Positions 45,542 through 55,697 of a stretch of DNA of 64,000 bases are shown piece after piece. A program made the position numbers and the translations under genes. The stretch lies in contig NC_069670.1 of NCBI RefSeq assembly GCF_027244095.1, positions 14,961,320 through 15,025,319 of the forward strand, written 5' to 3'. The notes beneath the pieces are model-generated. The model was not told the DNA's origin. It searched no databases and was given only the letters and a program-made list of their open reading frames with translations. Every line of letters begins with the position of its first letter. Position 1 is the stretch's first letter. This DNA is from Hemicordylus capensis. Its lineage: Eukaryota; Chordata; Lepidosauria; Squamata; Cordylidae.

Positions 45542-47786
45542 ATGTCTAAGACCGAGATGCAGCTGGCTTGCGACAAGATCATCGACATCTACCACCAGTA
45601 CTCGGAGCTCTCTAAGGACCGGGAGACGGACACCCTGGACAAAGAGGAGTTTAAGAAGATGATTGAAGAGCAGTTCCCCAACTGTGTCAAGGTGGGTGTG
45701 GCAAATACTAGAAACAAACAAACAAAAAATCCTCCCCCAAATTCTTCTCCGAAATATCTCCTCTAGGGATTCTGTTATTACACATTCTCCAGTGTGCGTG
45801 CGAGTAGTTTTACTCCGTGGCCTTACAGCTGAATAATCATAGTCCATGAAATTCCTATTCCATCCTGGGATCAACTAAGATTTCTGTTCTCTGGAAGCTG
45901 ATGGTATTTCTTAAACATGTCATCAGTCTTATGATTTATCCTACATCCCCCAAAGCAGAGTCTCAGGTTGTATGATGTATGATCTGGTGATGGTCAGATC
46001 TGGTATGATCTGATGATGTATGATCTGGCTGTTTGGCTGGTTTGGTTCGAATCTGAACCGGATTTGAACCGACCTGGCCTGGTCTGGCTCAGAGTTGCTG
46101 GTTGGTAGGGAGGATGAACCCAGGCAGCCAAATGCATTTTGATTTGGATTCCTTCTTTGGTGGCCTTACACTCTAACACTCATAGTCCATGAAATTCCTA
46201 TTCCATCCTGGGATCAAGCTAAGATTCCTGTTCTCTGGGAGCTGATGGTAATGGTTAAACCTGTCATCGGTCTTATGATTTATCCTAAATCCCCCAAACC
46301 AGAGTCTCCCAGAGTAGGGGGTGTGTGATCTGGCTGTTTGGCTGGTTTGGTTCGAATCTGAACCAGATTTGAACCGACCCAGCCCAGGCTCGAACTCAGA
46401 GTTGGTTGGGAGTGAGACTGAACCCAGGCAGCCAGGCAGATCCTAGGCAGTAAAGCAAAACCCAGGGAGCGAGGCAGAAATACAATGTTTAAGGGGCTGA
46501 TCTGGCCATTTGGCTGGTTTGGTTCAAATCTGAACCGGATTCGAACCGACCTGGCCCAGTCTGGGCTCGGGCTCAGAGTTGCTGGTTGGTAGTGAGGATG
46601 AACCCAGGCAGCCAAATGCATTTTGGTTTGGACGCCTTCCTTGGTAGCCTCACAATCTAACACTCATAGATTGTAGAAAGTTCTCTAGAGGAACTGTTAA
46701 ACCAGCAAGAGTGCCGGTGGTGAGCAGGAGATTTCCCAGACAGCAGGCTTTACTCTGGGTTTACTACGAATTTGCCCAAGAAACCCAATGCAAAAAGTGG
46801 ATTTTTTTTTAACCACGGACATAGATCAGGCTAAGTGACAATGCACTATGAAAAACCCGAAACATGTGTAGAGTGTTCCTGGATCGCTTGCAGGGGCTTT
46901 AAGGTAAATCTGGAGGATATATGCACACCTGCCTTAAAGTAAAATCACCATCTGGGAATGCTCCTGGCGAACCTTTATGGCCAGCAGGAGCCCAGCCCTT
47001 CCTGGAGAACTTGCTTACTTATCTGTCTATCACATTTATATATGTGAGACATCTTGGCTAGTTCACCCCTCCTCCTGAGGAGACCCATCAGGTGGGAGTC
47101 TCCGGGTGTAGAGAGGTGAAGCGCTGGGAAACCCGTTTCTCCCTCTTTTCCCAGAAAAGGCAGTTTCTCCCCCTTTCCCAAGAGCCGGCCATTGGTTCGA
47201 ATCCAAACCGGACTTGAACCGACCCAGTCCGGGCTCAAATTCAGAGTTGGTTAATAGTGAGACTTGAACCCAGGCAGCCAAATTGAAGTTGGCTTTTTCC
47301 CCAGAAAAAAGGGGGAAAAAAAACAGGCAGGTGCTTTTCCCAGAGTGGCCCAAATCCCCTGAGGGGATGGGGAATATCTTACAGTGCTCACACATGGGGT
47401 CTCCCATTCAAATGCAAACCAGGCTGGACCCTGCTTAGCAAAGGGGACCGTTCATACTTGCTACCGCAAGACCAGCTCTCCTCTCCTTCTGCTCTCTCCG
47501 AGTCACTGCCACGGTTCATTCTGGCAACCGGCTGTTAAGCGGTTGTCTAAACGCTGCATCTTATCCAAACTACCCAACAAGCACATTTTCAGTTTCTTTC
47601 TTTCGGCAGAACGCCCGAGACCCAAAGGGAACTGACAAATTCTTCGAGGAGCTCAACAACAACCAGAACGAGAACATCGGTTTTGAGGAATATATGCTCC
47701 TGCTTTCAAAATTCCTCATCTGCACCCATGAAAAATTCCATCTGGGCGAGAAGGAGGATCGCCCAACACATACCCGACGCCATTAG
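45542..47786 (+). CDS. S100 gene 2, S100A9-like, 108 residues, degenerate EF-hand 2
   Basis: Exon 2 codes 45542-45691 (50 codons; acceptor CTCTTCCAG, donor AAG/GTGGGT). Exon 3 codes 47610-47786 (58 codons plus TAG; acceptor TTTCGGCAG). The N-terminus MSKTEMQLACDKIIDIYHQYS and the S100 EF loop are typical. The second, normally canonical, loop reads NNNQNENIGFEE: Asn at positions 1, 3 and 5 where Ca2+-binding S100s have Asp-x-Asn/Asp-x-Asp, with Glu12 kept. This should weaken Ca2+ binding strongly. The tail THEKFHLGE keeps the HxxxH motif used by S100A9 for Zn/Mn/Fe binding and ends in THTRRH, so a mainly metal-sequestering role is possible (inference). AATAAA is at 47921. Both splice sites and the full frame are intact, so it looks functional. 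Confidence 0.9.
45838..46640 (+). repeat. Tandem duplication in intron 2 of S100 gene 2
   Basis: The segment beginning CATAGTCCATGAAATTCCTA occurs at about 45,838 and about 46,183, a unit of about 345 bp. It includes TTTGGTTCGAATCTGAACCG, which appears again at about 46,520 and, as a diverged piece, at about 47,195. The GAACCGGATTTGAACCGA block is a dispersed repeat. Confidence 0.75.
47330..47490 (-). repeat. SINE fragment in intron 2 of S100 gene 2
   Basis: 5S-headed family on the minus strand, with CAAATGCAAACCAGGCTGGA and GCTACCGCAAGACCAGCTC. It ends about 120 bp before exon 3. Confidence 0.7.
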
Positions 47787-48049
47787 AACGGAGGGTGGAC
47801 CCAGGTCCCAGTGGGTTGGTGTCCAGATATTATCCTGATTTTAAAGTGCTTTGTTGTTCTAAGACGCAGCGCCCCTTCCCAAATTCTCTTTGCTGGAATC
47901 ACGTGATGGGGTCATCAAATAATAAAGACAGACTTGGACATTCTGAGGTGTGTTTTCTTTCTCTCCCTAAGAATGCCTGAATGTGCTTTTTAAATATACA
48001 TGTGAGGAAGCAATTTTAAATGCATGTAAAACAGGTGTTCTAATAGCGA

Positions 48050-48985
48050 GGCTTTCCCTGGTATATGTAGCTGCCGCATGCTGAGTCTGACCTTTGATCC
48101 CTCTGGCTCATTATTGTCAACACTGTTTGGCAGCGGCCCTCCAAGGTTTCGGGTAGGAATCTCTCTCCGCTTTGCATGGAAATGCTAGGGAGGGATTGAC
48201 TATAACACATTCGTTACTGGGGTCTGTGTTCGGTCTGGAGTGAATTAGAAATGAACCCGACACGGCTTCCTATCCTCTGTTTGAAAAACTCTAGTGTTCT
48301 TTGTCAAACGGCTCTTAGCAAATTCCTCTTAAAGTAGCTCGAATGGGCTTCCTTATGATTTCACCCTGTTTATTATCACCCTGCCCTCAGGAGCTACAGG
48401 GGACAGGCCTGCTCTTTCTGCGATAGGCCTTTGGATCGGGGAAGACGGCCATCCTCTCCTTCCTTAGTTTCCTCCGAAGCGAGCTAAACACACCCAGCTC
48501 CTTCAACAATCCCTCCCTCCTAAGTCTGGGTTTCCAGATGCTTTCCCACTTCTCCCAATCCATTCCAGTTCACCAACGTGCTTCTTAAAATGCAGTGCCC
48601 AGAACAGGACACCGCATTCCAAGTGAGAAATAGCCACACAAATCAGGTAAGTGGCAAAGTCAATCCCCTGCCATAGGGCGTGTGCCGGGCACCATGCGGA
48701 TGGTCAGAACAGCTTTTGGATGCAGCGGTGAGGGAGGTAAGCACCTACTAATTCACACTTCCAAGTGCCTCTCGCCGCCCCGCCCACGCTGGGCTATGCC
48801 GGCACCGCCCGCCACTGGTCCCAGGTTCAATCCCTGGCAGCATCTCTAGGTAGAGCTGGGAAAGACTCCTGCCTAAAACCTTGGAGAACTGCTGCCGGTC
48901 AGTGTTGACAATTCTGAGATAGATGGACCAAGGGTCTGGCTCAGTAGACAGCCACTTGCTATGTTCCTAAAACAAAACGGCCGCC
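48050..48985. repeat. SINE copies and intergenic DNA after S100 gene 2
   Basis: A minus-strand SINE fragment (about 48,050-48,200) and a plus-strand one (about 48,818-48,980, GGTTCAATCCCTGGCAGCAT) flank non-repetitive DNA with no gene. The interval 48,200-48,818 has a few short frames but no splice or family evidence. Confidence 0.65.
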
Positions 48986-49016
48986 ATATTGTGAACCACC
49001 CAGGGACATTTTGGGT

Positions 49017-50232
49017 AGGGGCGTAACTAGGTTGGAGTGGGCGCTGAGACAATATTCTTAAATGGGCCCCCCCGCCGATAAATTTTTAAATAATAATAAT
49101 AATAACTTGATTTCTATACTGCCCTTCCAAAAATGGCTCAGGGCGGTTTACAAAGAGAAAAAGGTGCCTCTTTGCCCAGTTAGCAGGGGACTTTTATTCT
49201 CACATTTCTGTCCTCATTCAAAACATACAAAAAGACAGATGTACAAAATTGAGCAAATGAGAAGACACTAGAAACATTATTAAAATGGGCCCCTTGCTGC
49301 AGATTAGCAAAGGAGACTTTCAGCCATGCAGGGTGAGCCTATGTTTGTTTTCTCAGAATTCTGAACCAATTCAGTCAAGTTTGATTCCAGGAGGTTTTTC
49401 ACAAGAGGCTTTGAAAGCCCTTTAACACACCTCTCCTCCTCTGGAATGGAGGTGCTGCATTCACATGTTGGCCAGATTGACCCTAAGGGGGAAAAACATA
49501 AAAGCACAACACATGCGTCACAGTTCTCACTCATGGCTCAGTTCTCACTCAGACCTGGGTTGCAAAACAACTTGAACAGAAGTGTATTTATGAATGAATG
49601 AATGAATACATAAATAAATTTGTTCCAGAAGTTTTTGTAATTTCCTGCCATGAAACAAGCCTTTTTAGAGGGGTTTTTTTTTAAGCCAGCAAATTTTCCA
49701 ATCAGTTTGAAATTAAATATAAATATTCAGAGACTTCTCAGTCTCCCCCCCCCCACCCCATCAAAGCCCTATGGCAAGCAGATGCCTATATAGGGGGTGG
49801 GGGGAGTGTAACCACAAAAAGGAATTCATATTCTACCTGGCAAAGGCTGAGCTGTCTGGCCTGGGCAGAAGAGGGTCTGCTGCAGAGAGCTGTAGTGGCC
49901 ACTCTGACTGCCAGCCTTCTTCCTGGGGCTTGCCAGCCTACTCGAATTCAGGCTTCACTGAGGCCTACACGGAGGCCTCCCTGGAAGCCCCGCCCACCCG
50001 CCGATCAGCTGAGAGGTGGGGAGAAAAGCAGCTTGCCTGTTGCTTTGATTGCCGACCAGGACCACAAGAAGGAGGGAGGGCAAATAGTGCAAGTGGCTGG
50101 AGGGTCTTGGGGCTGGGCAGGGGGCAATGGGGAGTCATGTGAGGTGTCTCTGGGGGCCCCCTCAAGGCAGTGGGGCCCCCAGACGACTGCCTCCCCCTGC
50201 TAACTAACTAACTAATGGTAGTTACGCCCCTG
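49017..50232. mobile_element. hAT-like DNA transposon remnant with nested repeats
   Basis: Starts TAGGGGCGTAACTAG and ends AGTTACGCCCCTG, which are inverted termini of a known vertebrate hAT type (CAGGGGCGTAACTA). Inside, at about 49,085-49,190, lies a dispersed-repeat fragment. No transposase domain is visible, so the element is non-autonomous. I could not find a convincing 8-bp target duplication. Confidence 0.65.
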
Positions 50233-50284
50233 TAAATAGGGCAGTATACAAATGTACTAAATCATCATCATAAAAGTTCACAGA

Positions 50285-50490
50285 GGGCCTCTGCTCAGCA
50301 CTGGTCGCCCTGGTTGCATCTGAATGGGAGACCAGAAGTGTGAGCACTGCAAGAGATTCCCCTTCAGGGATGGAGCTGCTTTGGGAAGAGCATCTAGGCT
50401 CCAAGTTCTCTCCCTGGCAGCATCTCCAAGATCGGGCTGAGAGAGATTCCTGCCTGCAACCTTGGAGAAGCTGCTGCCAGTCTGCTGCCA
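50285..50490 (+). repeat. 5S-headed SINE
   Basis: GTTGCATCTGAATGGGAGAC and CTCCCTGGCAGCATCTCC, then the shared 3' body. The head is truncated. Confidence 0.75.
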
Positions 50491-50940
50491 CCCAATATCT
50501 GAGTTCTGCCTTAATGCTTAAGGGATTCTGAGGATTCATCTTGTTTTGAAAAGAGAGGGCAGAGTGGGGGGCCACAGGGTGTCCCACAAGGTGCAGATAA
50601 AGCCCCCCCGACTGATTTCAATCCCCATTCCTGCAAAACGCACAGAACTCATATTTCACTGCCTGCGTAGTTTTCAGAGAACGTGGACCACACCTCGGGT
50701 GCCGTGATGACTCGGTTCCTTGTTTTTCCCCCAAGGGGAAAAAAAAAAAGGAACCCCAAGGAAATGATCTGGGGGATTGGTAAAGAAGGGGTTCCATCTG
50801 GGGCAACCAAACCACAAAAACACCATTTGAAAAGGACCCCACCAAAGTCCTTGAGCAAGAGAAGGTGCTTTTAGGGGAATGTGACTTGGCAAGGAAGGAA
50901 GTCGTCACAGCCAGGGTGAGGGCAAGACCCTGAAGGAGTA
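50491..50940. other. Intergenic DNA
   Basis: No gene recognised. The minus-strand frame at 50,618-50,947 has no splice context. Confidence 0.45.
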
Positions 50941-50941
50941 G

Positions 50942-50942
50942 T

Positions 50943-50983
<41 letters not shown>

Positions 50984-51470
50984 CCTTTATTACGGTCACA
51001 GACCAGCATAAAATCACAAGTTAAAAGAAAGTGATACTAAAGGGGCTAAATAAAAGGCACAAATTATAAGTTACATGTTAAAAATAAAGGTGATTGCAAG
51101 TGCAATGCAAAATATCATGAATCGGTTGAAATTAAAATTAATTGCAATTTAAAGGAGACAAGCTAAAGTAGATAGACTAACTTTCTTTGGAAATAAGACT
51201 CAAGAGCTCTCGTTCTCTGTGGGAGTGTGCCTGAGCGGTGCATACCAACTGCAGATGTAATAAATTTGTATTGGAAACACATGGAAAAGGAGAGGAGAGC
51301 CCGTCACTGGCAACCAGATAGAAAGCTGAGATGTCCTTTAAAAATAGGACCACCAGTTTTCGGTGGGCTTTGACTTTGACCCCTACAGGCTGCATTCCTG
51401 AGATCCTAGGCTGAGATCCTAGATCCTGAGATCCTAGATCTCCAGGTCTGAAAATATATGGGAAACCTAA
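50942..51470 (-). mobile_element. 5'-truncated LINE fragment with (TGAT)n tail
   Basis: On the minus strand the element ends GACCGTAATAAAGGTTG followed by a (TGAT)n tail (50,942-50,981). The end matches that of the LINE at 55,785-56,866 (CCGTAATAAAGATAA). An open frame of about 55 residues ending HSHRERELLSLISKES looks like the C-terminus of a non-LTR reverse-transcriptase protein. The family was not determined. The 5' border lies near 51,470, close to exon 1 of S100 gene 3. Confidence 0.65.
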
Positions 51471-51489
51471 AAGCATCGGCTATTCTTCC

Positions 51490-51586
51490 CTGCAGTCAAG
51501 AACTCACGAGGCAAGGCACTCGGCATTTCAGCACTTTGTACAGCTCCAGTGAGCCATTTGTCCATAGGCAACTGTTTTCCACTGAG
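51490..51586 (+). promoter_or_regulatory. Candidate promoter and exon 1 of S100 gene 3
   Basis: CCACTGAG/GTGAGTCCAAGACC at 51,579-51,600 matches the exon 1 donor and following intron of S100 gene 4 (CAACTGAG/GTGAGTCCAAGACT on the minus strand), including CTCTCATGATATTTT further in. The exon therefore ends at 51586. The TATA box is uncertain (ATATATG near 51,454), and a LINE lies directly upstream. Confidence 0.55.
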
Positions 51587-51752
51587 GTGAGTCCAAGACC
51601 TGGGTGAGTTTCCCTCTCATGATATTTTAGTGTTTTTATTTTGTGAGTCTCAGATGGAGACCACCGCTCCTTGAGGAGCTGAAGAACTTCCACGTATTGC
51701 TGCAAGCAGAAGTGGAAACTTCAGACAGGGCCAGCTGTAGTGTTCCCTCTAA

Positions 51753-52090
51753 CAGGGATTCCCAGATGTTGATTATTATTTATTATTTATTATTTACATT
51801 TATATCCCGCTTTTTCCTCCGAGGAGCTCAGAGCAGTGTACATGCTTCTGTTCATCCTCACATCAACCCTGTGAGGTAGGTTAGGCGGAGAGAGACATGA
51901 CTGGCCCAGAGTCACCCAGTGAGTTTCATGGTTGAATGGGAATTCGAACTTGGGGTGTTCCCGGTTCTAGTCCAACGCTCTACGCTAGGCTGGCTCTATG
52001 TGGTGGACTACAACTCCCAGAATCCCCAGCTGCAATGGCTTTTGCTTGGGGATTCTGGGATCTGTCGTCCGCAACATCTGGGAATCCCTG
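51753..52090. mobile_element. Foldback MITE with a SINE inserted in it
   Basis: CAGGGATTCCCAGATGTTG (51753-51771) and CAACATCTGGGAATCCCTG (52072-52090) are inverted termini. The interior right half holds CTACAACTCCCAGAATCCCC and its partner CTTGGGGATTCTGGGA. Between about 51,773 and 52,000 lies a SINE-like repeat (TATATCCCGC...TGAGTCACCC...ACGCTCTACG). The SINE therefore jumped into the MITE inside intron 1 of S100 gene 3. Confidence 0.8.
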
Positions 52091-52149
52091 TTGAAGGGGA
52101 TCCTGGACAGCTTCACTAGAGATATTTATTTTCTGAGAGAAAACCGACG

Positions 52150-52565
52150 GGATGGGAGCGACGGGAGTGGCAGAGCCCCTGTCTTGCTGGCAGACGGTTC
52201 CAGGTTCAATCCCTGGCAGCATCTCCAGGTCGGGCTGGGAAAGGCTCCTGCCTGAAACCACAGAGAAGCTGCTGCCAGTCAGTGTAGACAATACCGAACT
52301 GGGTGGGCCAATGGTCTGACTCGGTACAAGGCAGTCGCCTATGTTCTTTTTTTGAATGCTGATTCATGGGTCTGGGCTGTAGCTCCGTGGCAGACCTGCC
52401 TTGCATGCAAAAGGTCCCAGATACAATCCCTGAGAGCATTTCCAGGTAGAAATTTCCAGGAGGCACCTAAAACCCTAGGGAGCAGCTGCCAGTCAGTGCA
52501 GGCAGTTGTGAGCTAGATGGATCAAGGGCCTGACTCAGTATATGGCAGTTTCCTGTGTTCCTGGG
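52150..52565 (+). repeat. Two tRNA-derived SINEs in tandem
   Basis: The first (about 52,150-52,345) has GGTTCAATCCCTGGCAGCAT. The second (about 52,370-52,565) has CTGGGCTGTAGCTCCGTGGC as head and TATGGCAGTTTCCTGTG as end. Both are in the same direction in intron 1 of S100 gene 3. Confidence 0.8.
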
Positions 52566-52991
52566 GCATTTAGCAGCTGGTTCTAAAATGTAACCTACCA
52601 AAGTATGCAGGTAATTCCTTTTTGTCCATCCAAGTGGTGAGGGGTTTCAACCATACAGTCCAACAAAACCCAGAGAAAAGGGCAAACACTAAATTTATTC
52701 TTCCAGTTTTGGGGGCCCCCTTGCTTACTGCAGAGGTCCGCCAATTGGCTAATGAGATCCCAACATGAGGGCAGATTTCGTCTGGATTCCCTCCTGAAAC
52801 TCTATCACAATTCCTCGCTCTCTCTTAAACATGATGGTCCTTGCCCGAAGCCCCTTAGATCCACTCTCAGCTGAAGAAAGGGAAGAAATATGCCCTTCAG
52901 GTCACAGAGGGGACCCTATTCTTGATGAGAACTCCCCCTTTCCGACTGATTGAATTGGTTGCTGTCTTCCTAGGCCGGCAGCAATCTCAAG

Positions 52992-53135
52992 ATGGCTCAG
53001 ACTCAACTGGAAGCCGCCTGTGAAACCGTAATCAACGTCTTCCACCGATACTCGGTGCGACTGGGTGATTTTGACACGCTCAGCAAGGGAGAACTGAAAA
53101 AACTGGTTGAGAAGCAACTGCCAAACGATCTGATG
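52992..53135 (+). CDS. S100 gene 3, exon 2 only (S100A12/MRP-126-like), probably broken
   Basis: 48 codons beginning MAQTQLEAACETVINVFHRYS, with the S100 loop SVRLGDFDTLSKGE typical of S100A12/S100A9. The acceptor is GCTGTCTTCCTAG and the donor ATG/GTGAGG. The intron before the ATG and the 5' leader (GCAATCTCAAG) resemble those of gene 4, so the genes are paralogues. No plus-strand exon 3 with an EF-hand 2 is visible between here and the window end. A duplicated block that belongs upstream of gene 4 begins 325 bp downstream, at about 53,460. The gene therefore seems to have lost its 3' end by rearrangement, although a distant exon 3 cannot be excluded. Confidence 0.8.
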
Positions 53136-53339
53136 GTGAGGGAAACGGGGTGACTCTTTTTTTTTTTAAAAAAGTTGAGTTTGCTGCCTACGTGAGGAAA
53201 TTTGAGGAGCAGGTGGAGAAGACGAGGGAGGCAAGTCAGTTTTCAAAAGTCTGCTCTAAATTCACATTATTTATTATTATTTTATTTATTTGATTTGTAT
53301 ACCGCCCTTCCAAAATGGCTCCACAACTTTGCCTCGCCA

Positions 53340-53425
53340 GCTGCGACTGGACTACAACTCCCATCACCCCTGCCGCAGTGTTCAATAGGCAGGGATGATG
53401 GGAGCTGTAGTCCCACAACAGCAGG
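53340..53425. mobile_element. Foldback MITE fragment
   Basis: ACTACAACTCCCATCACCCC and GGATGATGGGAGCTGTAGTC form an inverted pair of the same general MITE type as at 40,032 and 51,753. The outer ends are missing. Confidence 0.6.
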
Positions 53426-53459
53426 ATGGCTGAAGTTATCCAACTGAAGTTATCCAAGG

Positions 53460-55697
53460 GTGAAATCGGCCATCCTGCCAAATCATGTTCCAAACAAACA
53501 TAGTTTACTGTGTCCATTATGTGCTTATGAGATTGGGAGGCATTTTCCAGTAAATGCCGTCCCAGTGGGGTTTTTTTTTGGTTCTTCCCCCCCCCCAGCT
53601 TGTGACAAGTCATCCTCTCCTGATCTGGAGCACCTGAGCAATCCTGCAAATCGGGTCCTTTGTGTTCCTTCTTTTATAAATGAACACACAAACACAAACC
53701 CAATGACTGGGAGGAGTTGGCAAAAGCAGAGGTGAGCTCCATCTTTCCTGAAAGCAACATGAATCATTGTGAAAGTGTCCCATTTTTACACCAGTGGTGG
53801 ATAGACCTGGGTTTCACCATCCTTTCTCCTCCTCCTATATTTCCCCCCAATCTTCTGGATCCACACAGCCTTTTTACTCGCCAGAATATTGCCTCCAACC
53901 GCCCTCCTCCCTGCACGACTACCATAGAGTTGCATGGCCAGAGTGGTCAACAGGAGAAAGCCACTGGCCTCATGAGGTTTTCCAGGCCTCTGGAGGTAAA
54001 GAGCATGCTGGGAAGGCAGGGGTGTGTGTGTGGAGGAACACCCACAGTGGGCTATAAGCTCCCGATTGTAATGAAGCTCAATGCCAGCACCTTGGTCATC
54101 TATGAGCGGGTTTTGCAAATGCAAACAGAGATTCCGGTCATGTGGGGGTCATGAGGTAGGAGCAATCCTGCCCTTCTAATCCCCACCACAACCGATTATA
54201 AAAAAACTCCAAGCATTTGATTCCTCATCTGAGTGAGATAATGTAAATAACTACTGCAAACTGAGCAAAGAGGCATCTTTTTAGAAGTGGTGATTCTCTT
54301 GTATTGAGCAGGGGGAGAGCAATTGGCCCTATCCATCCCCAGCACAGCATCCCTCCAGTGGCTCTTGCTGTCATCTGCCTTATATTTCTTTTTAGACTGT
54401 GAGCCCTTTGGGGACAAGGGGCCATCCTATTTATATTTTATATGATTTTTTCTATGTAAACCGCACAGGCAGGTCTTAAATGGAGTCTCAGGGCCAGGAG
54501 GAGGCTTCTGGCGTTTGGCCTGCGTCCTTCACAACGCACGTGCTCAAAGCCTCTTTCTCCACCAAAAGGAGCTGTTGAAGAGAGTCCAGCCCTGAAGTCA
54601 GCTGGTGGGGTAAGGTGGCTCCAGAAGCGCTCACACCAAGTCCTCTGAGCATGCACAAAGAAGTCTCCTTCCGTATTTCCATGGCGGTCCAGCAATTGAT
54701 CATGCTGATGTTCTAACTGCTCCCAAGGCTTTTTGCTTCCAGCTCCCTTGAGAGGTGTTATGAATGGCAGGATAGAAATATGATTGATTGGAATGTCGGT
54801 TTTTGCACCTTAATTATGTTGTGGCGGTGTTGGTGTCGGGGTGTGTGTGTGTTTAAAAGGAGCAATATCAAGGAGCTGAGTTGCTGGATTGCTAAATACG
54901 GCTGAGCGGCTCAGGTGCTCCTGATCAGCAGACGATGACTTGTCACAACAAGATGGGGGGAGAGGTGGCCAATAACCCCACTGGGATGGCATGTACGGAA
55001 GCAGACCTTCCAGTTGCTTGAGCAAGAGATCGACACAGTGTACGGTTTTACTGGGTACATGATTGGGCCGGTTTCCTGCTTCTGGTGCCTTTAAAGAAGC
55101 TTTGGTTCTCCCCCTTGATGCTCTTAGCTAAACTCTCTTTTCACACGCCCCCCCCACCCCATCGTCCCCTTGCCTTTTTCTGCACAGGGTTGGTGTTCCT
55201 TTCTGTCCTCTTCATTTGGGCTGGCCTTCCCATTCCTGAAGGAATCCATCTCCCTCTTTACAGCGTCTTGACTTTACTTGTTAGCCATGCTGGCAAGATA
55301 CTCTCCGGCCTCCACTTCTTCTTTAAAAAATGGGAAAGAAGAAGGAGGAGGGCATGATCAAGAAGGGAGTAATGTTTTGTGCCCCACCTCAGGTGTAGAG
55401 GGACCTTGACCCACCCCAGGATGAAGAAATGATCGCCGGGAATCAACTCAAGAGTACAAGTTGCTTTATTAAGGTACACCCGTCTCCCAAATTAAGCTCA
55501 TTTAGATTTTATTTTTAAAAGCAATTTAGAGATACACATAAGACAACCACACTAAAGAAAAACATTTTAGTGAAATTTGTTCCACTAATGATGCAAGGAT
55601 TAGATCAAAACCACTCCCAGATAACGGATAAGGGAATGGAACAAGCATTTTTTAAACTTCCGATTGGCTCTTTCTTGTCTGATGTAGGCCCTCACTG
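53460..55697. repeat. Older partial copy of the S100 tandem-duplication unit (blocks A1, B1, C1)
   Basis: Block A1 (53,460-54,165) matches the DNA upstream of gene 4 (61,226-61,920), and block B1 (54,170-55,440) matches 61,923-63,195; both pairs are offset by 7,757 bp. Block C1 (55,440-55,697) matches the 3' UTR and polyadenylation region of genes 4 and 5 (GCTTTATTAAGG, GAAATTTGT, TTCTTGTCTGATGT). C1 stops just before the place where exon 3 should be. A minus-strand S100 gene once lay here and only its 3' UTR remains. Confidence 0.85.

Noticed and set aside
49771-50142. 123-residue frame in the hAT-like element
   Set aside because: It lies inside the non-autonomous element, has no transposase motif or splice context, and overlaps other frames.
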